Under the pieces are notes generated by a model, which saw only the letters and a list, made by a program, of their open reading frames with translations, searched no databases and was not told the origin of the DNA. DNA of 64,000 bases from the NCBI GenBank assembly GCA_900068845.1, contig CEFQ01000098.1, positions 65,158 to 129,157 of the forward strand, written 5' to 3'. Source of the stretch: Enterobacter ludwigii (GTDB taxonomy: Bacteria > Pseudomonadota > Gammaproteobacteria > Enterobacterales > Enterobacteriaceae). This document shows, in pieces, positions 44,302 to 52,405 of this stretch. The first letter of the stretch is position 1. Each line of letters starts with the position of its first letter. Position numbers and translations under genes: made by a program.

Positions 44302-44323
44302 AGTGTGTGCAAAAATTGCAGGA

Positions 44324-45271
44324 CTAATTGATACGCGCCCCGGAGCCGCCTTCTTCCAGTGAACCATCAGAATCGGCGGGCAGAACGATATACACCCCTT
44401 CGAAAACCGCGCCTAACTCTTCATCACCAAACAGCTCAACTTCCATCTGCACGCGCGCTTTACGGCCACGTGCCAGACGATCAAGATCGCCGCTGAGTGA
44501 GCCGAGATCGGCAATCGCGCCCGGACGGCCGCTGATGGGTTTGCTGTAGCGAATATGCGCATCCGCCAGGATGATAGTACCGCCGAGGTGACGCTCGCGC
44601 AGCAGCAGCCAAATCAAGCCCCAGCCAGTCAGCGTAGCGAGCGAGAACAGGCTGCCGGCGAATAAGGTGTGATGGGGATTCTGGTTGCCCGCTTCGGGCA
44701 TGGTGGTAACGAATTTCTGCCCGGTATATTGCAGTATGCGCACGCCCATTTTTTCACTCAGCGGGATGTGTTCATACCAGGCTTGCTGCAGCTGGCCGCA
44801 CCAGTCGGCGCGATGCAAAATATCGTCGAGCGTCACGACCGGTTTGATCATCAGGAAATGGCGCACCGGCGTGGTTTGCGGTGCGGTGATTTCACCCTGA
44901 TTGACGTAGCCTAGCTTGGCAAAGAATTCGACGGCGTCTTCACGCGCACTACAGGTGACGCGCTTTGCCCCTTCCTGACGTGCGACCGATTCCAGCGTCA
45001 TCGCCACCAGCGTGCCAAGACCTTTGCCCTGTACGGAAGGATGGACCGCGAGGAAGCGAATTGCCGCTTCGTTTTCCGCGTTGATATACAGACGACCAAT
45101 CGCCACCGGCTTGCCATGCTCATCCACCACCATTTGATGATGTGCTAGCGCATCCCAGGCGTCGCGCTCAGAACCCTGCGGCTGACGCAGCGGCTTTCGT
45201 AACATTTCCCAGCGGAACTGGTAATACATATCCAGCTCTTCCGCCGTTTGCGGTACGCGAAGATGATACAT
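44324..45271 (-). CDS. fabY: Bifunctional GNAT acetyltransferase / hotdog-fold protein FabY
   Basis: A 315-residue fusion: a GNAT domain (about 1-150, AVHPSVQGKGLGTLVAMTLE is the acetyl-CoA motif) and a hotdog thioesterase-like domain (about 165-305, NQNPHHTLFAGSLFSLATL). E. coli FabY (YiiD) was linked to initiation of fatty acid synthesis when FabH is absent. ATG 45271 starts MYHLRVPQ. A GTG at 45334 overlaps the dtd stop as GTGA, and the extra residues keep a GLS segment seen in the E. coli N-terminus, so the longer form is possible. Confidence 0.92.
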   Translation of the reverse strand: MYHLRVPQTAEELDMYYQFRWEMLRKPLRQPQGSERDAWDALAHHQMVVDEHGKPVAIGRLYINAENEAAIRFLAVHPSVQGKGLGTLVAMTLESVARQEGAKRVTCSAREDAVEFFAKLGYVNQGEITAPQTTPVRHFLMIKPVVTLDDILHRADWCGQLQQAWYEHIPLSEKMGVRILQYTGQKFVTTMPEAGNQNPHHTLFAGSLFSLATLTGWGLIWLLLRERHLGGTIILADAHIRYSKPISGRPGAIADLGSLSGDLDRLARGRKARVQMEVELFGDEELGAVFEGVYIVLPADSDGSLEEGGSGARIN

Positions 45272-45330
45272 AAAGTGATTCTCTCGTTCGGAGCTTGCGT
45301 GGCTAAGTCCTTGCCGCTCGGCTGAAAACC

Positions 45331-45768
45331 TCACACCTGTAACCAAAAGGTCACCGGACCATCGTTTACCAAGGAAACCTGCATATTGGCGGCAAAGCGT
45401 CCGTTTGCTGTGGATACGCCCTGTGCCCGGCAGCGATCGCTAAAGTATTCATAGAGGCGATCGGCTTCCGCCGGTTCAGCGCCGCCAGAAAAAGAGGGAC
45501 GCATGCCTTTATTGGTATCCGCGGCGAGAGTGAATTGCGATACCACCAGCACGCTGCCGCCAGCCTGCTGCACATTGAGATTCATTTTGTCATTCTCATC
45601 CGCGAAGATGCGGTAGCCCAGAACGCGCTCGGTTAAACGCTGCGCTTTTTGCTCGTCGTCGCCCTTTTCTACACCCAATAACACTAACAAACCGGCACCA
45701 ATTTCACCCACTGTCGCGCCATCAACGCTGACACTGGCGCGGCTGACGCGCTGAATCAAAGCAATCAT
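45331..45768 (-). CDS. dtd: D-aminoacyl-tRNA deacylase
   Basis: Removes D-amino acids and misacylated glycine from tRNA. It has 145 residues: the catalytic SVLVVSQFTLAAD and the Gly-cisPro motif VNDGPVTFWLQV at the C-terminus. Its start overlaps the end of yihY by four bases, so yihX-yihY-dtd-fabY form one operon as in E. coli. Confidence 0.98.
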   Translation of the reverse strand: MIALIQRVSRASVSVDGATVGEIGAGLLVLLGVEKGDDEQKAQRLTERVLGYRIFADENDKMNLNVQQAGGSVLVVSQFTLAADTNKGMRPSFSGGAEPAEADRLYEYFSDRCRAQGVSTANGRFAANMQVSLVNDGPVTFWLQV

Positions 45769-46637
45769 GTTTCCTCACGTTCTTTATCGCGTTCCTGCTG
45801 TTTTAACTGGCGATAGTCATCCAGGGTGACGGTGATTTCCGCGCCTAACAAAACAATACACCACGACCAGTACACCCAAAGGAACAGAATAGGGATAACC
45901 GCCAGAACGCCGTAAATTAACTGATACGAAGGGAACATCGTAACATAGAGCGCAAAGCCTTTTTTGCCCAGCTCGAACAGCAAGCCGGCAACGATAGCGC
46001 CGATCAGTGCATCGCGCGTGGGCACACGTCGCGTTGGCACAATGCTATACAGCAGCCAGAAAGCGAGAATGGAGAGGAACAGCGGGAAGATGCGCAGCAG
46101 ATGATCAATCAAACTGGTGACGCCGGTGACATTCACCCAACGCAGCGACAACAGATAGGAGCTAAGGGCTAAGCTTGCGCCTGCCAGCAGCGGGCCGAGC
46201 GTTAAAATCATCCAGTAAACGGCAAACGAATAGACCAATGGCCGCGGCTTGTCACTGCGCCAGATGGCGTTTAACGCACTGTCTACCGAATGCATCAGCA
46301 GCAGCGCGGTGACGATCAATCCCACAATGCCGACCGCCGTCATCTTATTGACGTTGGCGACGAACTGATCGAGATAACGCTGAATCACATCGCCCGTCGC
46401 CGGGATGAAGTTGGTGAAAATGAAGTTTTTTAGCTGCACACTGATATCTGAGAACATCGGAAAGGCGGCAAACAGCGCAAAAACCACCGCAATCAGCGGC
46501 ACCAACGCCAGCAATGAGACGTAGGCGAGATTACCCGCCTGCGTGGTCATGTTGTCATCATCAATGCGTCGCCACAGCAGTTTAACCCACAAATAAAAGG
46601 CATGCGCCGAGTGGCGCAGATGTCGTCGGTTCAGCAC
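45765..46637 (-). CDS. yihY: YihY/BrkB family inner membrane protein
   Basis: A 290-residue integral membrane protein, about six helices, with the family core MTTQAGNLAYVSLLALVPL near residue 30 and LFELGKKGFALYV later. It was once called RNase BN, an assignment later withdrawn; the function is unknown. It starts with GTG immediately after the yihX stop (TGAGTG), which means strict coupling. Confidence 0.94.
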   Translation of the reverse strand: MLNRRHLRHSAHAFYLWVKLLWRRIDDDNMTTQAGNLAYVSLLALVPLIAVVFALFAAFPMFSDISVQLKNFIFTNFIPATGDVIQRYLDQFVANVNKMTAVGIVGLIVTALLLMHSVDSALNAIWRSDKPRPLVYSFAVYWMILTLGPLLAGASLALSSYLLSLRWVNVTGVTSLIDHLLRIFPLFLSILAFWLLYSIVPTRRVPTRDALIGAIVAGLLFELGKKGFALYVTMFPSYQLIYGVLAVIPILFLWVYWSWCIVLLGAEITVTLDDYRQLKQQERDKEREET

Positions 46638-47234
46638 TCAGAGACGACCCTCGAACCAATCCGGCACAGTTTTCTCATCCACTACCAGTACGCTCTCAAT
46701 GCCGAGCGCGCGTGCAGCGTCGATATTGGCCTGATTATCATCAAAGAATACCGCCTGATCGGCCTGGTAACCTTCATGCTGCAGCACATAGTTATAGATG
46801 CGGGCTTCCGGCTTACGCATGCCGATATCCTGCGACATATAAAGATGATCGGCCGCCTGCTGCACATCGGGGTATTGCGTTGGCCAGAACTCAAAGTGCA
46901 GCTGATTGGTATTGGACAGGATCACCACACGCTCGCCATTGGCTCGCAGCTTGTTCATGATGGCCAGCGTTTCCGGACGCACGCCAACAAACACCGCCTG
47001 CCAGCCAGCAGTAAATTGCGGATAGCTCAGCGCGATATCCAGTTGGTCGCAGATGCGCGCCGCGAATTCGGGATCGCTGATTTCGCCACGTTCGTGTTTC
47101 TCAAAAGCCTCATCCATGCGGAAACTGCTTTGCAACGTTGCCAGCGGCACACGCCCCAAATCGCTCCAGACGCCGAGCACGCGATTAAAATCGATATCAA
47201 CAATCACATTGCCTAAATCAAAAATGTACAGCAT
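46638..47234 (-). CDS. yihX: Alpha-D-glucose-1-phosphate phosphatase YihX
   Basis: HAD-superfamily phosphatase, 198 residues. Motif I is FDLGNVIVDID (D6 and D12-type), motif II VILSNTNQ, motif III K in GMRKPEARI, and motif IV FFDDNQANID. The E. coli enzyme releases glucose from glucose-1-phosphate. It is the first gene of the four-gene operon ending with fabY. Confidence 0.95.
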   Translation of the reverse strand: MLYIFDLGNVIVDIDFNRVLGVWSDLGRVPLATLQSSFRMDEAFEKHERGEISDPEFAARICDQLDIALSYPQFTAGWQAVFVGVRPETLAIMNKLRANGERVVILSNTNQLHFEFWPTQYPDVQQAADHLYMSQDIGMRKPEARIYNYVLQHEGYQADQAVFFDDNQANIDAARALGIESVLVVDEKTVPDWFEGRL

Positions 47235-47371
47235 GACGCCTCTCCTTTATGTTCCCTGGATCATTCACTTTAGCGGCAAAAGTGGCGTCTGAACAGGGAC
47301 GAGGCGCGGGAAATCAGCAATCTGTAAGCGGGGCCGAACGACCGCAAGCGAGCGTTGTAGCGGATTACAGG

Positions 47372-47401
47372 CACAAAAAAGCCCCGCAGGTGCGGGGCTT
47401 A
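47372..47401 (-). terminator. typA terminator
   Basis: On the minus strand AGCCCCGCA and TGCGGGGCT pair around CC (47380-47399) and are followed by six T residues and TGTGCC. It lies 18 bases after the typA stop. Confidence 0.88.
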
Positions 47402-47418
47402 ATATCAGACTGTTTCGC

Positions 47419-49239
47419 TTACTCTTTGCTGCCGCGAGAAGAACGTTTACGATCGTTCTCGGTCAGGTGACGTTTACGAATACGGACTGACAGCGGAGTC
47501 ACTTCTACCAGTTCGTCGTCATCGATGAACTCGATAGCCTGTTCCAGCGTCATTTTCTGCGGTGGAACCAGAGTGGTCGCTTCATCAGTACCTGATGCAC
47601 GCATGTTAGTCAGTTTCTTACCGGTCAGGCAGTTAACTGTCAGGTCGTTAGAACGGCTGTGAATACCGATGATCTGGCCTTCATACACTTCCGCACCGTG
47701 ACCCAGGAACAGCTTACCGCGATCCTGCAGACCGAACAGAGCAAACGCTACCGCTTTACCCTGACCGTTAGAGATCAGTACGCCGTTCTGACGCTGGCCC
47801 ACTTCGCCCGGACGAACGTCGTCGTAGTGGCTGAAGGTGGAGTACAGCAGACCAGTACCTGAGGTCATGGTCATGAATTCGTTACGGAAACCAATCAGAC
47901 CACGGCTTGGGATCATGTAGTCGAGACGTACACGGCCTTTGCCATCTGGATCCATGTTTTTCAGGTCGCCTTTACGCTCACCCATCGCTTGCATCACAGA
48001 ACCCTGATGGGTTTCTTCGATGTCGAGGGTAACGTTTTCGAATGGCTCCTGCTTACGGCCTTCGAACTCACGGAAGATAACTTTCGGACGGGATACCGCC
48101 AGCTCGAAACCTTCACGACGCATGTTCTCGATCAGCACTGACAAGTGCAGCTCACCACGACCGGAAACGCGGAATGCATCCGAATCTTCAGTTTCTTCAA
48201 CGCGCAGTGCAACGTTGTGTACCAGCTCTTTGTTCAAACGCTCCAGGATCTGGCGCGAGGTCACGAACTTACCTTCTTTACCGCAGAACGGTGAGGTGTT
48301 CACGTTGAAGAACATGGTTACGGTTGGTTCGTCGACGCTCAGGGCTGGCAGCGCTTCCACATTCTGCGTGTCGCAGATGGTGTCAGAGATGTTCAGCTCG
48401 CCCAGACCGGTGATCGCGATGATGTCGCCCGCTTCCGCCAGGGTGCTTTCGATACGCTCCAGACCAAGGTGGCCCAGCACTTTACCGACTTTACCGTTAC
48501 GGGTTTTGCCTTCGCTATCAATGATAGTGACCTGCTGGTTCGGCTTAACGGTACCGCGTTTGATGCGGCCGATACCGATCACGCCCAGATAGTTGTTGTA
48601 GTCCAGCTGCGAGATCTGCATCTGCAGTGGGGCTTCAACTTCAACCTGAGGTGGAGAAACGTGGTCGACGATCGCCTGATACAGCGGGGTCATGTCGTCA
48701 GCCATGTCGGTATGTTCCAGACCCGCGATACCATTCAGCGCCGAAGCGAAGATGATCGGGAAGTCCAGCTGCTCGTCAGTCGCATCCAGGTTAACGAACA
48801 GGTCAAATACCTGATCAACAACCCAATCAGGACGCGCGCCCGGACGGTCAACTTTGTTAATAACCACAATCGGCTTCAAACCATGAGCAAATGCTTTCTT
48901 GGTTACGAAGCGGGTTTGCGGCATAGGGCCATCCATCGCATCTACAACCAGCAGCACCGAATCCACCATGGACATGACGCGCTCCACTTCACCACCGAAG
49001 TCGGCGTGTCCTGGGGTATCAACGATGTTGATACGGTAGTCATTCCATTTGATGGCGGTGTTTTTTGCGAGGATGGTAATCCCACGCTCTTTCTCCAAAT
49101 CGTTGGAGTCCATTACGCGCTCAGTCGCTTCGGTACGAGCATCAAAAGTACCGGACTGTTGTAGCAGCTTGTCAACCAGGGTGGTCTTACCATGGTCAAC
49201 GTGCGCGATGATGGCGATGTTACGCAAATTTTCGATCAC
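47419..49239 (-). CDS. typA: Ribosome-associated GTPase TypA/BipA
   Basis: Translational GTPase active in ribosome assembly and at low temperature or stress. It has 606 residues. G1 is AHVDHGKTTLVDKLL; the switch I arginine/threonine region is ERGITILAKN; G3 is DTPGHADF; G4 is NKVDRPGARPDW. Domains II, III and V and the BipA-specific C-terminal domain follow, with the basic end RKRHLTENDRKR. The start is GTG 49239, as in E. coli. It diverges from glnA. Confidence 0.97.
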   Translation of the reverse strand: MIENLRNIAIIAHVDHGKTTLVDKLLQQSGTFDARTEATERVMDSNDLEKERGITILAKNTAIKWNDYRINIVDTPGHADFGGEVERVMSMVDSVLLVVDAMDGPMPQTRFVTKKAFAHGLKPIVVINKVDRPGARPDWVVDQVFDLFVNLDATDEQLDFPIIFASALNGIAGLEHTDMADDMTPLYQAIVDHVSPPQVEVEAPLQMQISQLDYNNYLGVIGIGRIKRGTVKPNQQVTIIDSEGKTRNGKVGKVLGHLGLERIESTLAEAGDIIAITGLGELNISDTICDTQNVEALPALSVDEPTVTMFFNVNTSPFCGKEGKFVTSRQILERLNKELVHNVALRVEETEDSDAFRVSGRGELHLSVLIENMRREGFELAVSRPKVIFREFEGRKQEPFENVTLDIEETHQGSVMQAMGERKGDLKNMDPDGKGRVRLDYMIPSRGLIGFRNEFMTMTSGTGLLYSTFSHYDDVRPGEVGQRQNGVLISNGQGKAVAFALFGLQDRGKLFLGHGAEVYEGQIIGIHSRSNDLTVNCLTGKKLTNMRASGTDEATTLVPPQKMTLEQAIEFIDDDELVEVTPLSVRIRKRHLTENDRKRSSRGSKE

Positions 49240-49678
49240 AGCTTTGCCTCAGGCATTATAGAAATAACGCGGTATTGTACACGGATTAAGCGGAAGACTG
49301 AACATGATCACAGATTTCGCCGAAAGTTTCTCGTAGCGCTGGTTTTTAGCACCATTTACGGTGCATTAATCTGCACTGCGATGGCAATTTGCACCAATAT
49401 AGTGCTTATATTCACCGGTGATGCACCATAACAATGCATGCAATCCATCCTGGTGCAGCCTTCGACTCACGAAAGCGCGCATTGTAGCGCCATTTTCGCC
49501 ATTGTCATAAAGTTGGCACAGAATTCGCTTTATATATTTTAAGCGAAAACGACAGTTATAAAACGGTTGAAAGAGCTTGCCGAGATCTTTGGTTAGGAAT
49601 GGTCAGCAGTCGAGACACATTCCCGGCAACGAAGTTCTCTCACCATGACGATAATGACCATTTCCAGGAGAGTTGAGT
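49240..49678 (+). promoter_or_regulatory. typA-glnA control region with NtrC sites
   Basis: Upstream of the sigma-54 promoter lie NtrC-like dyads: GCACC-N6-GGTGC at 49349-49364, GCACC-N6-GTGC at 49391-49405, the half sites GCACC-N6-ATGC at 49423-49437, and TGGTGCA at 49451-49457. They would bind phosphorylated NtrC as an enhancer for glnA and may affect typA. Between 49530 and 49678 lies the glnA leader with a strong AGGAG site at about 49667. Confidence 0.8.
49513..49530 (+). promoter_or_regulatory. glnAp2 sigma-54 promoter
   Basis: TTGGCAC-AGAAT-TCGCTT matches the -24 GG and -12 GC elements for RpoN, and is nearly the E. coli glnAp2 sequence. Transcription is expected to begin near 49540, about 140 bases before the glnA ATG. 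Confidence 0.9.
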
Positions 49679-51088
49679 ATGTCCGCTGAACACGTTCTCT
49701 CGATGATGAACGAGCATGAAGTTAAGTTTGTTGACCTGCGTTTTACCGATACTAAAGGTAAAGAACAGCACGTTACTATCCCTGCTCACCAGGTTAACGC
49801 TGACTTCTTCGAAGAAGGCAAAATGTTCGATGGCTCCTCCATCGGTGGCTGGAAAGGCATTAACGAATCAGACATGGTGCTGATGCCGGATGCAACCACT
49901 GCAGTCATGGATCCGTTCTTCGAAGACTCGACCCTGATCATCCGTTGCGACATCCTTGAGCCAGGCACTTTGCAGGGCTACGATCGTGACCCACGCTCCA
50001 TTGCTAAACGTGCAGAAGAGTTCCTGCGTTCTTCAGGCATCGCGGATACCGTGCTGTTTGGACCAGAACCAGAGTTCTTCCTGTTCGATGACATCCGCTT
50101 CGGTTCTTCTACCTCAGGTTCACACGTTGCTATCGATGATATCGAAGCCGCATGGAACACCGGTAAAGAGTATGAAGGCGGAAACAAAGGTCACCGTCCA
50201 GGTCTGAAAGGCGGTTACTTCCCAGTGCCACCGGTTGACTCCGCGCAGGACATCCGTTCTGCCATGTGTCTGACCATGGAACAGATGGGTCTGGTGGTTG
50301 AAGCACATCACCACGAAGTCGCCACTGCTGGTCAGAACGAAGTGGCAACCCGCTTCAACACCATGACTAAAAAAGCGGACGAAATTCAGATCTACAAATA
50401 CGTGGTGCACAACGTTGCTCACGCGTACGGCAAAACGGCAACCTTCATGCCTAAGCCAATGTTCGGCGATAACGGTTCGGGTATGCACTGCCACATGTCC
50501 CTGTCAAAAGGCGGCGTGAACCTGTTCTCTGGCGACAAGTACGGCGGCCTGTCTGAAACTGCTCTGTTCTACATCGGCGGTATCATCAAGCACGCTAAAG
50601 CGATCAACGCCCTCGCGAACCCAACCACCAACTCATACAAGCGTCTGGTTCCAGGCTACGAAGCCCCCGTTATGCTGGCTTACTCTGCCCGTAACCGTTC
50701 TGCTTCTATCCGTATTCCAGTGGTTGCTAGCCCGAAAGCACGTCGTATCGAAGCGCGCTTCCCGGATCCAGCGGCTAACCCATACCTGGCATTCACCGCG
50801 CTGCTGATGGCCGGTCTTGATGGTGTTATCAACAAGATCCACCCTGGCGATGCGATGGACAAAAACCTGTATGACCTGCCGCCGGAAGAAGAAGCTGAGA
50901 TTCCAAAAGTTGCAGGTTCTCTGGAAGAAGCCCTGAACGCACTGAACGAAGACCGCGAGTTCCTGACCCGTGGCGGCGTGTTCACTGATGACGCGATCGA
51001 TGCGTACATCGAACTGCGCAAGCCAGAAGTTGACCGCGTGCGTATGACTCCGCACCCGGTTGAGTTCGAACTGTATTACAGCGTTTAA
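49679..51088 (+). CDS. glnA: Glutamine synthetase, type I
   Basis: ATP-dependent condensation of glutamate and ammonia; a dodecamer. It has 469 residues, the E. coli length. Metal and substrate sites include FFLFDDIRF with EPEFF, AHHHEVATAGQNE, and GDNGSGMHCH. The adenylylation tyrosine at about 398 is in KNLYDLPPEE, so GlnE control should apply. The ATG at 49679 follows AGGAGAG; a TTG six bases upstream is not needed. It is the first gene of glnA-glnL-glnG. Confidence 0.98.
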   Translation: MSAEHVLSMMNEHEVKFVDLRFTDTKGKEQHVTIPAHQVNADFFEEGKMFDGSSIGGWKGINESDMVLMPDATTAVMDPFFEDSTLIIRCDILEPGTLQGYDRDPRSIAKRAEEFLRSSGIADTVLFGPEPEFFLFDDIRFGSSTSGSHVAIDDIEAAWNTGKEYEGGNKGHRPGLKGGYFPVPPVDSAQDIRSAMCLTMEQMGLVVEAHHHEVATAGQNEVATRFNTMTKKADEIQIYKYVVHNVAHAYGKTATFMPKPMFGDNGSGMHCHMSLSKGGVNLFSGDKYGGLSETALFYIGGIIKHAKAINALANPTTNSYKRLVPGYEAPVMLAYSARNRSASIRIPVVASPKARRIEARFPDPAANPYLAFTALLMAGLDGVINKIHPGDAMDKNLYDLPPEEEAEIPKVAGSLEEALNALNEDREFLTRGGVFTDDAIDAYIELRKPEVDRVRMTPHPVEFELYYSV

Positions 51089-51243
51089 TCAGCATTAAAG
51101 ATTCGCGGGTTTTTATCGCCGCAAGGCGGCAATCGAGACAATCCCGGGGAGCTGTGATAATTCAGTGACTCGGGTCAACGAGTGCAGCCAACGCAGCGGC
51201 GGTGTAAAAGACGCCGAAGATTTTATATTGCCGTGGAAACTTT

Positions 51244-51269
51244 AGCCCATCTCCGGATGGGCTTTTTTC
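51244..51269 (+). terminator. glnA terminator
   Basis: AGCCCATC (51244-51251) and GATGGGCT (51256-51263) pair around TCCG and are followed by six T residues. It would separate abundant glnA transcripts from glnLG. The 155 bases between the glnA stop and this hairpin may give a 3' UTR sRNA. Confidence 0.88.
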
Positions 51270-51314
51270 TCCGCGCATACAGGGTACGAAGCACAGATTT
51301 CCGTCCTGAAAGGC

Positions 51315-51336
51315 TATAATGCACTAAATTAGTGCA
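51315..51336 (+). promoter_or_regulatory. glnL promoter with NtrC operator
   Basis: TATAAT at 51315-51320 is directly followed by the perfect palindrome GCACTAAATTAGTGC (51321-51335), an NtrC-type site placed over the start point. Bound NtrC would repress glnLG, giving autoregulation as in E. coli glnLp. The -35 is weak. Confidence 0.78.
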
Positions 51337-51348
51337 GAGGAACGCTGT

Positions 51349-52398
51349 ATGGCAACTGGCACGCTGCCCGACGCGGGGCAGATTCTCAACTCTCTGATCA
51401 ACAGTATTTTGCTGGTCGATAACGATTTAGTTATCCATTACGCCAATCCGGCGGCGCAGCAATTACTGGCGCAAAGCTCACGTAAATTGTTCGGCACGCC
51501 ATTACCGGAATTAACCGGCTATTTTTCGCTGAATATTGAGGTGATGAGCGAGAGTCTCGGAGCTGGCCAGGGCTTTACCGATAGCGAAGTCACGTTAGTG
51601 GTCGATGGCCGGGCGCACATTATGTCGCTGACGGCACAGCGCTTACCAGATGGCTTTATTCTGTTGGAAATGGCGCCGATGGATAATCAACGTCGTCTTA
51701 GCCAGGAACAAATTCAGCATGCTCAGCAGGTGGCTGCCCGCGATTTAGTCCGCGGTCTGGCGCATGAAATCAAAAATCCGCTGGGAGGATTACGGGGTGC
51801 CGCGCAACTGCTTACCCGCGCATTACCCGATCCTTCTCTGCATGAATATACGCGCATCATCATTGAGCAAGCCGACCGACTGCGTAATTTGGTCGATCGT
51901 CTGTTAGGTCCGCAACAACCGGGTCTGCACGTGACGCAAAGCATTCATCAGGTGGCGGAACGCGTGGTGAATCTGGTGTCGATGGAGTTGCCGGAAAATG
52001 TTTCGCTGGTGCGTGATTACGACCCAAGCCTGCCGGAAATGCCGCACGACCCCGACCAGATTGAACAGGTGCTGTTGAATGTGGTGCGTAATGCGCTGCA
52101 AGCCTTAGGCGATGAAGGCGGCACCATTGTGATTCGCACCCGAACTGCCTTCCAGCTCACGCTGCACGGCACGCGCTACCGTTTGGTCGCACGTATTGAT
52201 ATTGAAGACGACGGCCCAGGAATTCCGGCCCAGCTACAAGATACCCTGTTCTATCCGATGGTAAGCGGACGCGAAGGCGGTACCGGTTTAGGTCTGTCCA
52301 TCGCCCGTAGCCTGATCGATCAGCATTCAGGAAAAATAGAATTTAACAGTTGGCCAGGTCATACCGAATTCTCGGTTTATCTGCCTATTCGCCAGTGA
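51349..52398 (+). CDS. glnL: Nitrogen regulation sensor kinase/phosphatase NtrB
   Basis: Cytoplasmic two-component sensor that phosphorylates NtrC under nitrogen limitation and dephosphorylates it with PII. It has 349 residues. A PAS domain (about 10-80) is followed by the H box GLAHEIKNPLGG with H139, the N box NVVRNALQAL, and the G1/G2 boxes DDGPGIP and GGTGLGLSIAR. GAGG lies eight bases before the ATG, and it is followed after seven bases by glnG. Confidence 0.98.
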   Translation: MATGTLPDAGQILNSLINSILLVDNDLVIHYANPAAQQLLAQSSRKLFGTPLPELTGYFSLNIEVMSESLGAGQGFTDSEVTLVVDGRAHIMSLTAQRLPDGFILLEMAPMDNQRRLSQEQIQHAQQVAARDLVRGLAHEIKNPLGGLRGAAQLLTRALPDPSLHEYTRIIIEQADRLRNLVDRLLGPQQPGLHVTQSIHQVAERVVNLVSMELPENVSLVRDYDPSLPEMPHDPDQIEQVLLNVVRNALQALGDEGGTIVIRTRTAFQLTLHGTRYRLVARIDIEDDGPGIPAQLQDTLFYPMVSGREGGTGLGLSIARSLIDQHSGKIEFNSWPGHTEFSVYLPIRQ

Positions 52399-52405
52399 GG
52401 TTTGT

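Noticed and set aside
46719..47216. Plus-strand frames opposite yihX
   Set aside because: Shadows of a well-conserved HAD phosphatase on the minus strand.
47320..47371. Possible third REP doublet before the typA terminator
   Set aside because: GTAGCGG is present but no ATTCAT-centred hairpin follows.
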